DNA of 64,000 bases from Mycoplasmoides gallisepticum (GCF_900476085.1 NZ_LS991952.1:248001-312000); one strand, 5' to 3'; numbered from the stretch's first letter, positions 32,098 to 49,450 are shown. A program made the numbers and translations. The notes: generated by a model not told the origin, from the letters alone.

Positions 32098-32913
32098 TTA
32101 CTTCTCAAAAGTTGGGTCAACACTTTTGATAAAAGTAGACATAATTTTATAGAACTCTTTTGGATGTTCGTAATAAGGTAAATGTCCTGAGTTTTCAATA
32201 AAGGCAAATTGAATCTTTGGATTTAATTGCTTAATATGCTCAACTGAATCAGTTGGTATTACGATCTTATCTTCACGACCAAAGATTACTAGCATTGGTT
32301 TGGTGACACTACGATAACCTATATCACTTAGTTCACTCATCTCTTCTAAAACCCCAATTGATAATAATGGTTTTAGCATCTCCATATAATCCTTATCTTG
32401 GTTGTATTCAGCTACTGCCATCTCATCAATTTTGCCCTGAAATTCCTTAACTGGATCATAATAAAGTACATAATAAAGTTGCTTCATCTCTTCAGGATTA
32501 TTAGGTACTAACTTTGAGATATTACTGAGGTTACTTAAAATTGATCCGTTAGCTGGTGCTTCTAGAACACTTAATTTAATTCTTTCAGGGATTAAACTAT
32601 TCATAATTGCAGCCAATCCACCACCCATTGAGTGACCTAATAAGATCACATCTTTTAAGTCGTGTTTTTCAAAATAAGCTTTAATAATTTGGGCAAAATA
32701 AGCAATTGATAATTGGTTAGGATCTTGGATCTTACTTTCGCCATGACCTGGTAAGTTTAAAGCATAAAAACTGCAATTATCATAGTACTCTCACAGCCGT
32801 CTTTTTATCTTAAAATTTGAACCAAACCCGTGTAAGAAAACAAGTTTATGTTTGGCATTAGGTCTGATTAATTCGATGCTTTCAATTTTAGATAGATCAA
32901 TTTGGTTTGACAT
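32098..32913 (-). CDS. Alpha/beta hydrolase (lipase/esterase-like)
   Basis: A 271-residue serine hydrolase. Visible features in order: oxyanion strand KLVFLHGFGSNF (about 27-38), NLPGHGES, nucleophile elbow GHSMGGG, acid residue in VIFGREDKIV and catalytic His in ENSGHLPYYEHP. One TGA tryptophan (RRLWEYY) lies between the start and the elbow, so a reader using the standard code would lose the first 88 residues. The likely role is hydrolysis of an ester or lipid; the substrate is unknown. A lipase-like gene near rpoB is recalled in M. genitalium (MG344). Starting ATG 32913-32911 is chosen because the HGFG strand sits at the usual distance from it. Confidence 0.85.
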
Positions 32914-32987
32914 AGTGTTATCTCTCATAAAATAATTTTACAAACTTTTATTTTTATTTTATGTTAATATATTAAAATGCTTTAGGT

Positions 32988-33002
32988 TATCTACTGTAGA
33001 TA
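32988..33002. promoter_or_regulatory. Inverted repeat in the rpoB leader
   Basis: TATCTAC and GTAGATA flank a single T, forming a near-perfect palindrome 44-58 bases before the rpoB start and just after a TTAAAAT element that may be the -10. It could be an operator, or a short hairpin in the leader. Confidence 0.4.
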
Positions 33003-33045
33003 TCATATTTTTAGGTAGTCTAAATCTTTAATTCGGAGTTCATTC

Positions 33046-36000
33046 GTGAAAAAAAACTCGGCCTTTCATAATACTCAATATTCACCAAAAGTAGTTAGAA
33101 GAGACTATTCAAAAGTTCATAACAAATATAACCCCTTAAATTTACCAGGGATTCAAGTAAACGCTTATAAGCAGTTTCTTGAAAAAGAATTAGAAGAGAT
33201 CATCGGATCATACTTCCCAATCAAATCACCAAACGGAAAATATTCTGTGGAATTCCACGGAATGAAGATCCTTGATCCACAGATCACAAAAGAAGAAGCT
33301 AGTGCAGAATCAAAAACCTATGATGCTAGCTTATATGTTAATTTATCTTTAGTAAACCACCAAACTGGGACAGTAAAAAAGATCAGTAAAAAATCAGCTA
33401 AATCAAAGGCTGAAGGGATCTATTTTGCTGATATTCCATTGATGACCGAAAACGGAGCTTTCATTGTTAATGGGATTGAAAAGTTTGTTGTTGCTCAGAT
33501 CGTGAGATCACCAGGTGCTTACATTCTAAATAAGTCACAAGTTAAACTATCTAACTCAAGAAAACGTAACCAAGAAGGTTATATCTGTGAAGTATTCCCT
33601 TCTAAGGGAACATTAATGTTGTTCTATATTGCTGAAAACAAAGACTTTGTTCAAGCAGTTGTGCGTGATGTTGGTGGTGAAAGTGCTAAGGTATTTTCAA
33701 TTACGACATTGCTTAAAGCCTTTGGTTTAAGTGAGATTAAGATTAAAGAGATCTTTAATAATAATGATTACATCTTAAGATCATTAGAATCTGAGTTTTA
33801 TAATGAAAAACAAATTCTTAATGAAGCTGATATCGCGCAATTAATCCGCGATATCGAATCAGACCGCATTAGCAAAGTTAAATCTTTACCGATTGATCAA
33901 AAATGAAAGAACTTAGTTTTAGATTGATACAAACTGAACCAAGAAAAGCAAGAACTACTAAACTCATCTAACCCAAATCCAACTAAGATCGAGTCTTTAA
34001 ACACCCACATCGGTGTTGTTTTAAGAAAACTAATCTGTGAAAAGGCTGCTAAACACGTAATTCAAGAACTATCAATCTCAACAAGAAGTCTTGATAACGT
34101 TTCACAAAAAGAAGAGATCTCTTACCAATCAATCTTATTACAACACTTCTTCCAAAAGAAACGTTATGACCTATCTTCAGCAGGTCGTCACAAATTCGTT
34201 CGTAAACTAAGAGTTTCTGAACGTTTATACCAACGAACAATTGCTCAAGATATTAAAGATCTTGATGGTAATGTTGTAATTAAGCAAGGGACGTTAATGC
34301 TTAAAGAACAACTTGATTTATTTAAACGTTTATCAAAAGAAAAACGTTTAGATATCATCAAGCAGATCGATTTCATTAACCCAGAACTTAATACGCAATT
34401 TACTGATGTAAATACGTATGAAGAAGTTCAGATTTATGTTAATAATGATCTAAGAAATGAAACAACCCAAATTATTGGGATCGATGGATCTAATGAATCG
34501 ATTGAAACTTTAACTTTAGCTGATCTAATTTCGATCGTTTCATATATTGTTAACTTACCATTCAATATCGGTTTATATGACGATATTGATCATTTAGGCA
34601 ATAAGCGTTTAAAACTAATTAACGAACTATTAAAATCTAAAGTTCAAACCGGAATGATGCGGATTGAAAAATACATCAAAGATAAGTTACAAACTGCAGA
34701 TGGTAATAATAAGTTAGCTGATCAAGATGCTGAAAACGATCCTGATTCAGATCTTGGTACTAAGAGTAGTAATGATCTAACTGTGAAATCAGTTATTAAT
34801 CCAAAACCATTCCAAATCGTGATTAAAGATTTCTTTAACACGCACCAATTAACCCAATTCTTAGACCAACAAAACCCATTATCTGAATTAACTAATAAGA
34901 GAAGAATTTCAGCAATGGGTCCTGGGGGGATCTCACGGGAAGACCCTAACTTAGATATTCGTGACGTTCACTACTCTCACTATGGAAGAATCTGTCCGAT
35001 TGAAACCCCTGAAGGGATGAACATCGGTTTGATTATGTCATTAGCGTTTTATGCGACCATTGATAAGAACGGTTTCTTAATGACCCCTTATCTAAAAGTA
35101 GAAAACGGTAAGATTACAGATAAAGTTGAACACTTAACTGCACTAAGAGAAGATGAATATATTATTGCAGAAGCTTCTTCTTATATGGATGTTGCTAAAG
35201 ATGGAACGATTAATAACGAAAAGATTATTGCTAGATATCGTTCATCTCAAGATCTATATGACCCTAAGCAAGTTGATTATATCGACGTTTCACCAAAACA
35301 AGTTGTTTCAGTAGCAGCTTCATTAATTCCGTTTTTAGAAAACGATGACTCGTCTCGGGCTTTGATGGGTGCAAACATGCAACGTCAAGCTACACCTTTA
35401 CTAAAACCTTACTCTCCATTAGTTGGGACTGGTGTTGAGTATAAGATCGCTCAAGACTCAGGGATGTTAGTAACTGCTAAAAATCCTGGAACAGTTACTT
35501 ATGTTGATGCAAGTAAGATCACTGTTAAAGGTGAAGATAATAAATCAACTGATTACAACTTATTAAAGTTTGTTAAATCAAATAAGAACACTTGTTATAA
35601 CCAATCACCGATCGTTGCTGTTGGTGATAAGATTGAAACTAACCAAGCTTTAGCTGATGGTCCATCAATGAAAAATGGTGAGCTCGCACTAGGACAAAAC
35701 GTTCTAGTTGGTTTTACTACTTGAAGTGGTTATAACTACGAAGACGCAGTGATTATCTCTGACCGTTTATTTAAGGACGATGTTTATTCATCAATTCATA
35801 TCGATGAATACACGATCGAATGTTTAAGAACTAAAAACGGTGATGAAGAAATTACTAGAGATATTCCAAATATCTCAGAATCAGCTAAGCGCTACCTTGA
35901 TGAAGAAGGTGTGATTATGGTTGGGGCTGAAGTTAAAGAAGGTGATATCTTAGTAGGGAAAACTTCACCAAAAGGTCAAGTTGAACTAACCCCTGAAGAA

Positions 36001-37218
36001 AAACTGATCCAAGCAATCTTAGGTGATAAGGTAAAACAAGTTCGTGAATCATCACTAAAAGTACCAAACGGTGGTGATGGGATCGTTGCTGGAATCAAGC
36101 GTTTTAGTATTGCTAATGGTGATGAATTAGAAGATGACGTTTTAGAACTAGTTAAGGTTTACGTAGTTCAAAAACGAAAGATTCAGATCGGTGATAAGGT
36201 TGCTGGTAGACACGGTAACAAGGGGATTATTTCTAAGATCGTTGCCCAAGAAGATATGCCTCACCTTGAAGATGGAACCCCACTTGATATCTTATTAAAC
36301 CCATTAGGGGTGCCTAGCCGGATGAATATTGGTCAGATCTTTGAATTACATTTAGGTTATGCAGCTAGAAAGTTAGCTAAAGCTAAATTAATTGAAGCTT
36401 GTTTTGATAAGAAACTAGCTGATCAATTAGACACAGTATTTGGTTTAGAAAAATCAAAAACTCAAAGTTTAATTAAAAACCTAGTTGAGCATATGAAATC
36501 AATTGGGGTAACTAGTCTTGCACAAACTAAGAACCGCGTTCGTACGATCGATATTGATATCGTACTAAAACAATTAGGTTTAACTTATGATGATTTAGCA
36601 TTTAAGATTGCCACACCAGTATTTGAAGGTGTGAATATGGAAGATCTAAAAGCAATCATGTCAGAAGCTGGGATCGACCCTGATAAGACTGAAGGTAAGT
36701 TTAAACTGATCGATGGTCGAACTGGTGAACCGTTTGAAAAACCAATCTCAGTTGGTATCATGTACATGTTAAAACTTGACCACATGGTTGATGATAAGAT
36801 TCACGCCAGAGCAGTTGGTCCTTATTCTAAGATTACCCAACAACCACTAGGTGGTAAGTCACAAAACGGTGGTCAAAGATTTGGGGAGATGGAAGTGTGA
36901 GCACTTCAAGCTTATGGTGCTGCGCATAACTTAAGAGAGATCTTAACGATTAAATCAGATGACGTTAGGGGAAGAAATATGACCTACAACGCGATCGTTA
37001 AAGGGTTAAGTATTCCAGAACCTGGTGTACCTGAATCATTTAAGTTATTAACTAAAGAACTTCAAGGTTTAGGAATGACGCTTAATGTGTTGTATGATGA
37101 TGATTCAATCGAAAATATTAATAATATCTCTGTAGTCGACGAAAGTCTAGAACCAAAAATCCACGATGCCGAGTTTGACACATTTACTTTGGATGACTAC
37201 AACGACGATAACTTCTAA
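33046..37218 (+). CDS. rpoB: RNA polymerase beta subunit
   Basis: A 1390-residue beta subunit, complete from GTG 33046 (preceded by CGGAG at good distance) to TAA. The N-terminus has [20 protein letters not shown]. The rifampicin pocket reads [20 protein letters not shown] then [45 protein letters not shown] and [18 protein letters not shown] are further invariant blocks. Asn617 stands where E. coli has His526, consistent with the intrinsic rifampicin resistance of mollicutes. The protein is longer than average because of lineage-specific inserts (about 545-575 and the C-terminus). rpoC follows 23 bases later. Upstream rpl genes are not adjacent, so rpoBC has its own promoter. Confidence 0.98.
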
Positions 37219-37241
37219 TCGATAACAGTAATTAAAAAGAT

Positions 37242-41111
<3,870 letters not shown>

Positions 41112-41124
41112 AATCAAGTTTAAT

Positions 41125-41158
41125 CCATAAATATTCCTATATTTATGGTTTTTCTTTT
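41125..41158 (+). terminator. rpoBC terminator
   Basis: A 9-bp stem CCATAAATA with TATTTATGG (41125-41133, 41140-41148) and a T-rich run. Confidence 0.82.
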
Positions 41159-41223
41159 ATTACCTACAGATAAAATGTCTAGTGTATAATAAAAGCTATT
41201 AATAATTTGATGAACTTTTATTA

Positions 41224-44200
41224 ATGAAGAAAAAAACAAAGTTACTCGTTACTTTTGGTCTTAGTTTATCATTAATCGGAACTGTTGCAGCTGGTACGGG
41301 GATCACCCTTTATAAGAAACAGCAAGAAGCAGAAAAAGAATTAATTCGGAGACAAAGTGACATTCATAAAGCATCAGGTTCTCAACCAGGTGAACCGATT
41401 GGTCAAGGTATTCTTGACGATGAGATAGCTCACCAAGCTAAGTACAAAGCCCAAGAAAGTAATGATTCTGGATTAGCTTTAATTAATAAACCTAATCTAC
41501 AGAATAATCCCAATCTTTTTGTTGCCAGTCATTCGATCCAACGACAATTAGATGCTTTAGCAGCTAGAAAAGTTAATGATTCAAACAACAAGATTATTGA
41601 ATCAGATATCTCTAGTTATCTAATTAGTTTATATGATCGCAACAACAAGATGTTTAGCTTCATAAAAGAACGACTAAACATAAGATCATATAATAGTGCT
41701 GATTTCTTATCTTTATCAATTGATACAGCTTATTTAATTAAGAATGAAGCAGAACAACCTAAAGATCTTTGGATTAATAATCGAAAACTATCGATTAATT
41801 CTAAAACAACTTTAGAACTATCAATCTATACTGATCGCAATCCAGCGTTCTTTAAAAAAGCCAAGGCTTTCTTAACAAACGATCATAAATTAAATTGATC
41901 AGTTGATAAGATCTATTTCAACTTAAAATCGCTTGATGGTGCTTATAGTCAAAGTTGATCGTTAGATAACTTTGTTTTTAACCAAACTGATTCTGCACTT
42001 AATGCTAAGATTAGTCATGTGAAGAATGGTTATTCAGAATATGATGCGATTAATAACTTTGTTGGGACGAACAAACTATTAAATAATCGTCTTGATCAAA
42101 CTGTTTTAAAAGATTCGTTACGCCGTAATTTTGAAGATAAATTTAATTTAGCTAAAAAGTACGCAGGTTACATTTACCAATTTAGTAAGTGGGTGATTAA
42201 TCACCGCACACAAGCATTTAATTTAACAAACTTCATCCAAGATAATGCGCAAACATTAACTGAGATTATCATCTATGGATTACAAGAAGGATTAAAAACT
42301 AATGATGTTAACCAATTAAAACCGTTAGTGCTTGATCTATTAACTTCTTATTCAGCTAATAAACAATCAAAAACACTTTACCGGATTATTATTGAATATA
42401 AAGATCAGATCATTAAGTTCTTAACCCAAAATAATCTAGTTAATATTAGTGCTTACCAAAATCTGATTGATAACTTCTTTAATTCGATCGATCAAAAAGA
42501 TCCAATTAAAGCTGAAACTGAATTTAGGGATAAGATCGTTGAATTCGTTCCAACGATCAAAGAACTAGTTAAAGAAGATAGTTCCTTCTATCCTTATATC
42601 GAATTACTAGTTAAGATCTTATCAACACCAAAACCTTATTTCATTGATTCGATCATTAAAGATCCAACCGTGTTTCAAGCGATCTTAGATTTTGCTTATG
42701 ATCGTTTAGTAAGTGCATTTGATCAACCACTTAAAGATCTACTGATCAATAGTAAGAATGCGATCTACGCATTATTGATGGATAATAATAAACGTTCTTT
42801 TAATGAACTATTAATCCGGTTTTTTATTGATGATTTCAGATCAATTTTTGGGTTATTAAAAACATTTAATATCACCTTTGATTTTAGTAACCCAACAACG
42901 AAGTTCTTTTTTGATACTTTCATCTTAAACAATAATTTAGTTAAAGGGCTTATTGGACTTGAAAGTATCGTGAGTGTTGTTAGTGATCTACTTGAACTAA
43001 TTAGTCCCCAAAGTTTAGCTAAGATTACACTAACCCCATTAAAAACTAACCAAACAAATAATATTCAGTTAATCTCAACAGCAAATGAACTAAAAGTTGC
43101 CAACCTAGATTATGGTTATTTATTAAACCTAAATCACATTAGTATTAAGAACTCAACAGTTAAAAAAATACTAAACCTAATTCCACCATATTTAAATGTC
43201 CAAACGATCTTAAACCAATTTATTACTGATAAAGGGCTTAATAAAGCAGCTGATCAAGCTGTAGAAGAAGCTAAGAAGATTAGTGGTGCTGGGATCGCAA
43301 TTTATGGAGTGAACAATTTTAAAAACGAAGTTCTTCGTAACTTAAGAACGTTCTTAGCTCAGATTGCTAATGTTAATGTCAAACAACTGATCACAGAGAT
43401 GATCTATGGGAATCTAACCTTTGATGATAAGGATGATTTCATCAACTTAAATGGATCAATTAAGATCTCAATTAAAGGTAATAATATCCAAGTTTTGCCT
43501 TATTACACCCAAGTGAATCAGCAAACGATCTTTAATTACCAATTACTAGGGATCACTAAAGAGATCGATCTATCTAAATTGGTGAATAATTCAAAATTAT
43601 TAACTGAAAATTATACCGATCCTAGACCACTAATTCCTTACCAAGATCTATCCAAAAAACTTTTTGCTATCACTAGATCATTTTATCAATCACTAAAAGG
43701 GACTTTAAACAACCAACCAATTCGGATCATTGATAATTTAGTATTAAAATTTGGTCAAAAGATCATCTTAGATCAAAACAATGAAAGAAACCGAGTGGTG
43801 AAAAACGCTTATGATCCTAACCTATTAATTGTTGATCTATCAACTAAAAAAGGATTAGAGATCACCAAAGAGGATGTCACTAAGAACTGGATCGTTTCAG
43901 ATACGAATAACATTATTATCGATTCAAAGGTTTTAAACCAATTTAATAACTTAATTAAGCCAATCGGGATTGCTAATCGTTATCTAACTCAAGCGATCCG
44001 TCCATTTAGTACGGGTGAATTAAAAGGATCATTAGCAATCAACTTTGATCTAATGGTTATTTTTATTAAGATTAATATCCCAATTACGGTAAACCTATCA
44101 ATGGAACAAAGGATCTTGGGATATGATCTATTAGTTCCATATAATGTGGCTAATGATGCTGATCCAAATAACGTTAAGTTTATCAACAAAGTTTCTAAGC

Positions 44201-44235
44201 ACTGAGAAGACACGATCTTTAATTTTGGTACCTAG
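41224..44235 (+). CDS. Very large membrane-anchored protein, paralogue 1
   Basis: A 1003-residue protein, open under code 4. The N-terminus has a basic start and one hydrophobic helix (VTFGLSLSLIGTVAAGTGIT) with no lipobox Cys, so it is probably anchored by an uncleaved signal. The remainder is hydrophilic and helix-rich, high in Asn, Leu, Ile and Lys, with conserved landmarks NNFVGTNKLLNNRL (about 275), RRNFEDKFNLAKKY, TLKTNQTNNIQL, and near the end KGSLAINFDL. The neighbour at 44335 shares this layout, so the two are tandem duplicates. The exposed side is probably extracellular. The family is not recognised. Confidence 0.8.
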
Positions 44236-44334
44236 AACTTTGTAAGCATTATCGTTGTTTTATCAAATGAAACAAATTATAATTAGTTGATAAGGCATGA
44301 TCAGATTTCTGATTGATCAAAAAGTTAGTGAATT

Positions 44335-47300
44335 ATGAACCAAAACAAGAAGAATAACCTACCAAAAAAGCCGCTTGTTAAGAATAAGGGGATTGATTTA
44401 GACGATTTTTTATCTGAAGAAATTGCCGTTTTAGATAATTTTCACTTAACTAAACCTAAAAAACAACAACCGCTTTTATTAGAAAATAAACGCGCAAAAA
44501 AGGTTAGTCAACCCGTTGTTGTCAAACCAGGTGAGAAAAAAGTTAAAGCTAAAAAAGCTAAAGTCGTGATCACTGATCCCAGGATCTTGAAAAAACGAAG
44601 TCGTTTATTAGCGATCGGTTTTAGTTTAATCGGGTTTGGGATTACTGGTCCATTATTATCGTTTGCGATCTTAAACCAGATTGACAAACAAACAGATCAA
44701 TCTGCTCCGATTACAAGACCTATTGATTCACCGACCGACACGTTGCAATCATCTTCACCTCAATTCACTCACGATAACAGCTTACCAGCTTTTTATAACT
44801 CATACCAACTTAACAAACAGAGTGAGATCAATGGGATTGATCTCAGTAACCAACGAACGCTTCACGATCTACCGATCGCATCGTTCATGATTCACAACAA
44901 GCTGGTAAGATTACTTAACCAGCAACTGCATTTTAACTATTCTTGGTTATATTCAGATATTGCTTATCTAATCAGAAAAACCTATGATGAGAATAAGCAA
45001 GCATTTATTCCTTTAAAAACGACTGATCTGCAGATTACTAAATCATCAGATAATAACCCATTACATGTTTATCTAACCGCAAATTTTGAGTTTAGAAACC
45101 AAACAGATTCACCGCAAACATTTGTCTTTAGGTATTTCAACCAACGGTATGAAAAACAAATTCAACCTAAAGGAATACTTAATCTTAAATTAAGTTCACT
45201 AAGTGCATCAAATGATATTGATCCCTTAAAAGATCCAGATTACATTGGAAGTATTGATCCAGTTGATCTAGCTCCTGGGTATGGATATATTAATGCCGTT
45301 GTTACTAAAGATCTTTATCATAATTACTACTTAAATTGAAATCTATCTAATCTTGAACTATCAATGAATGATAGTAATTATCGATTTAGTAATTTCATCT
45401 TTAATAATAATGTTCCATCAATGAACATCTTATTAAAAAAGACAATTCCAGGGAAAGATCCTTATCAAGCTGCTAATGATCTAGTGGGTGAGAATAAGTT
45501 ATTAAACCGTGATCTGACACCAGAACAGATCTCAAGAAACTTAAAATTTTACTTTAGTAATGAGTTTCATTCGCAAATTGAATGGTTTAATCTGATCCGT
45601 GATGTCTTTAAGTGATTAATCGTTAACAATAACACGAATAAGAAACTATACCTAGTTTTATCAGATAATGCGGCGGTGTTTGCTAAACTATTTAGTTATA
45701 ACTTTATCAAACTAAATATTAATTATGCTAATTCGAAGAATGCGATCTTAAAATTAATTACTGACGCTTTATCATCTAACCCCACGATTGTTAATGCTAA
45801 AAATGTTTATGAGGTGTTATATGATAATTTTGATGCGTTCAAATTAATCCTTAACACTTATTTCTTTGACGTTTCAGCTTATAGTAATCTGATCGATTCG
45901 TTAACCAAAGATGTGAATTCGGCATTTGATTTTTACCAAAGATTATATGAATTAATGCCAATCCTAAGACAGTTGATCTCTAATTTCCCAACTAAAATTA
46001 AGTATTTTGAGATCATTGAACGGATCTTAGGTTATCGTGATGATGCGGGTAATCTGATCCCGATCCCAAGATTTAATACGTATCTAATTAATACGATCTT
46101 TGAATCAAAACGATTATTAAATGATATTTATGATCAACTATTAAATATTAGTAATGTTGATTTTGATATGGCAACAGCTAATACTAATAATGGTAGTGAA
46201 AGCTGAAGTAGGTTTACGCGGTTATTTAACTTCTTGTTTATTCAAAATCGTTCAACATTAGTTAATCTCTTTACCCAATCAACGAACTATTTTGATGATC
46301 TGATTACGTTATTTATTTCAAATAACTTTAATTTCTTATTCCAATTATTAAAGTTATTTGGGATCAACGTTAATACTTTAGACCTGTTTTTTAAAACTGC
46401 TTTAGATCTAATCTTTCTTAAAAACCCTGAGATCTTATCACGTGATAATCTTAAAGCTAAGATTATCAACTTATTTAATTGGATCATTAAAAGTTTAGAT
46501 CAGACTAATATTAATAAGATTAAGTTTGGTTTATATAAACCAGAGAACTTTGATAATTTAGTTCTCACCCAATCTCCAACGACACTAAAAGTTAAAAAAC
46601 TAGATCTAGGATTTAAATTAGATATCAATGGGTTACAGATCCCTTATGGGGTTTTAAGTGCGCTATTTGAGTTCTTACCTAATATTAAGATCGTTGATTT
46701 CATTAAATATATCGTTGATGATAAACGTTATGAAGAACTAAAAGAAAAGGGTTATCAACAAGCAATCAACGAAGGTTATAGTAGTTTATTAAATGCGGGT
46801 GGAATCTTTTCATTCAAATGAGCTGGTGATCCAGCTAAGAACTTCTTCTCAAGTGTCTTTGATGATATCTGAAAAAACCGGATCCTAAAAGGGGTATCAG
46901 ATAATAATCGGACGATCAAAGATCTTGCTAATGAGATCTTTAGTGGAACGAATAATAATGATCCTAACCGAGTGATTGCTACGATCAACGGTGCGGGGTA
47001 TTTCAAATGATCAGGTGAAAATGTTGATATCTTACCGTTTTTCGAGATCTTACCTTCAAATATCAACCAAGCTCAGATTGTTTACCAACTATATAATGTC
47101 GATCAAGAAAAAGATTTTAGTCAGATTTACCAGAACCTAAAATTACATTTCCCTAGATATTCATACCGCCAACCAGGGATTCCGTTTAGTGATCTATCTA
47201 AGAAGATCTATCAATCGATCTCTGGGATGGTTGATCAGACGTTAAATTACTCACTTAACCGGAAGTATCTAACCAAAACTCGGATCATCTTACCAGGTGG

Positions 47301-47841
47301 GGATGGTAAGAAAAATCACCTGATCCTGCAAGAAAATAATCCGTATGAAAATGTCGCATTATTTACGTATAATGCCAACCAATCACTGATTAATCAGTAC
47401 GATCGAATGAACGAACAAGATAAACGTAAACTACGTGAACAGATCTTAATGATCACTGATCGTAGGGCGCGTGTTAAAGGGATTGATCGAGATCCAAAAA
47501 CAAGAGAAACATCTTTACTACCCCAATCATTAAGAATGTTGGATTCATTAATCCAAATTAAAGGAGTTAATCCAAGTTTAGTAATTCACACCAACTGATC
47601 GTTTAGTACGATCTCAGAACGAATCTCACTAAACTTAACAACTGAAGTTAAATTTGGTTTAATCTCTAAACAGGTTTCAATTAACCTGGCATATGAAACC
47701 TTTTTATCAGCGTTTAGCTATCAAGTCTTACTACCTTACCCAATTTTAGATCTTTCTAATCCAAATAATCCTGTCTTTAAACTAAAAGAAGAGATCAGTC
47801 ACTTAGTCTTTAGTTTAGAGTTATTTGGTGCGGGTGAATAG
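44335..47841 (+). CDS. Very large membrane-anchored protein, paralogue 2
   Basis: A 1168-residue protein. It differs from the preceding paralogue by a 90-residue Lys-rich cytoplasmic N-terminus (KVKAKKAKVVITDPRILKKR) placed before its single hydrophobic helix (LLAIGFSLIGFGITGPLLSF). The body aligns by landmarks: DLVGENKLLNRDLTPEQ then SRNLKFYFSNEF corresponds to the NNFVGTNKLLNN region, and a LNGLQIPYGVLSALFEFLPN segment to LNHISIKN...LIPPYLN in paralogue 1. Nine or more TGA tryptophans fragment it under the standard code. Function is unknown; adhesion or a structural role is a guess from size and topology only. Confidence 0.8.
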
Positions 47842-47916
47842 ATTTAAAATAAGATATAATAATATATATAATATTAATTATACATAATTATTAAATTATT
47901 GTAATAAAACACACAA

Positions 47917-48240
47917 ATGACACCATATCAAAAAGAGATATTTGATTATGATGATGAAGGCTTTGTTGATTCAATTTTTCATGACGATGAAACTGATCGT
48001 TTTGATGAAGATCAACAAGATCATTTTGGTTTTGACTCAAGAACGAATCGGATCAAAAAGAACGTTAATTACGATCAACACGATCTGCAAACATTAGATG
48101 TTAGCCGTAATAAAAATCGTTTTTTTGACAAGCTAGTCCGATCAACAAAAACATACAACTTCATTGCGATCTGATTAAATTTAATCTTTTTAATCACCTT
48201 TGTTTTAGCGATCGTCTTTTTTTTATCTGAACAAATTTAG
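47917..48240 (+). CDS. Small acidic tail-anchored membrane protein
   Basis: A 107-residue protein. The first 60 residues are acidic and rich in Asp, Gln and His (HDDETDRFDEDQQDHFGF), then a basic stretch (RNKNRFFDKLVRSTK), a TGA tryptophan and one hydrophobic helix at the very C-terminus (LNLIFLITFVLAIVFFL). A C-terminal anchor without a signal points to a cytoplasmic domain held at the membrane. It lies 25 bases before the next gene and probably shares its transcript. Family not recognised. Confidence 0.7.
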
Positions 48241-48265
48241 TTTTCAACAATCGGAATCAACTTAT

Positions 48266-49435
48266 GTGTCAGTTAACTTATTTTTAACAATTGCTTTAGC
48301 AGCTGTTAGTTACTTTATCAGTGTGATTTTATATGGCTTTGTTAAGATGCACAATAAACAAATTAAATATTCGTTAACTGAAAAATCCTTAGATTATTAT
48401 TCGATCTTCAAGAAACTATACGTATCTTATTTCTTATTAGGTTGGATCCCACTTCTTGGGGTAATTATTAGTGTTGGATCACATATTGCGTTGCAAAACT
48501 TAGATGATTCAGATGTTAGTGATAACAACTTATGATACCAAGAATCAATTAGTGATCTCTTAATTGATATGAACGGTTATGAGAATAGTTATCGCGAATT
48601 AGAATCTAAGAAGGTCTACTTAGATCAAGAGTTGCAACGGCTTAATTATGAAAAGCAAAAACTCAATGCTAAGAAGAATGAGTTAGCAGTTGTTTCATCA
48701 AACGCGTTACCTAATTTTAAAAATTCCAAGCAACTATTAAACTACGTTAGCAACTCAGGATTTTTATCAGCTTCATTAGTTGAACAAGTTAAATCAGCAA
48801 TCACCCAATTAAGAGAAGAACGTCGGAAGTTAAGAAGAGAGAATCGAAAACTACGAGCATTATTATCTAAAGCTAATAATATTGACGAACAACCTTTATT
48901 ATTAACTTCATCTAATAATTTATTTAATGATGGCGAACAAGAATCATTATTTAATTTAACCGATCAGCCAAGCCGTAAAAACGAAGGGCTAAATTTAGAA
49001 AATTTCAAAGATCGTATCGATTGAATTAGTGAGAATCTTAATAACGATCGTGCAATTGTTGAGATCGGTCAAATCAAAAAAGAAACGGCTCAAAATCTGA
49101 GATCAAGAGCTCCTAAGGTTGTTAAAAAGAACAATCAACCAACCTATAAGGTTAAGATGGTAAATAATAAAAAAGAAGCCAAAGTTGGAAGGAACCAAGA
49201 AGAAAGTGATCTAACCAAACAAAGTAATCTACTAAACTTTGTTAATGCGATGGATCTGAGTGAATCAACTTTAAGTTTGGATAACTTATTTAATATTGAA
49301 GCTGATGATGAAGAAGAAACAACTTCTAATAAAACACCTCTAACCGAACCAAAAATGATCAAAGTTAAATTATCAAAAACTAACAAAGCAACTACTAAAA
49401 ACCCTAATGTTGTTAAAAAAGTAACAATTAGTTAA
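48266..49435 (+). CDS. Membrane protein with long coiled coil
   Basis: A 389-residue protein starting at GTG 48266 (weak GGAA upstream). Two hydrophobic helices (LFLTIALAAVSYFISVILYG and YVSYFLLGWIPLLGVIISVG) are followed by a charged coiled coil (about 108-140, ESKKVYLDQELQRLNYEKQK) and a second basic coil (ITQLREERRKLRRENRKL, about 172-190). The tail is Asn/Lys/Glu-rich and disordered. This architecture (membrane anchor, cytoplasmic coils) is typical of mycoplasma cytoskeleton or terminal-organelle proteins, but the role here is inference. An earlier start cannot be excluded because the frame is open upstream. Confidence 0.65.
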
Positions 49436-49450
49436 TAATTGGCTTTTTTT

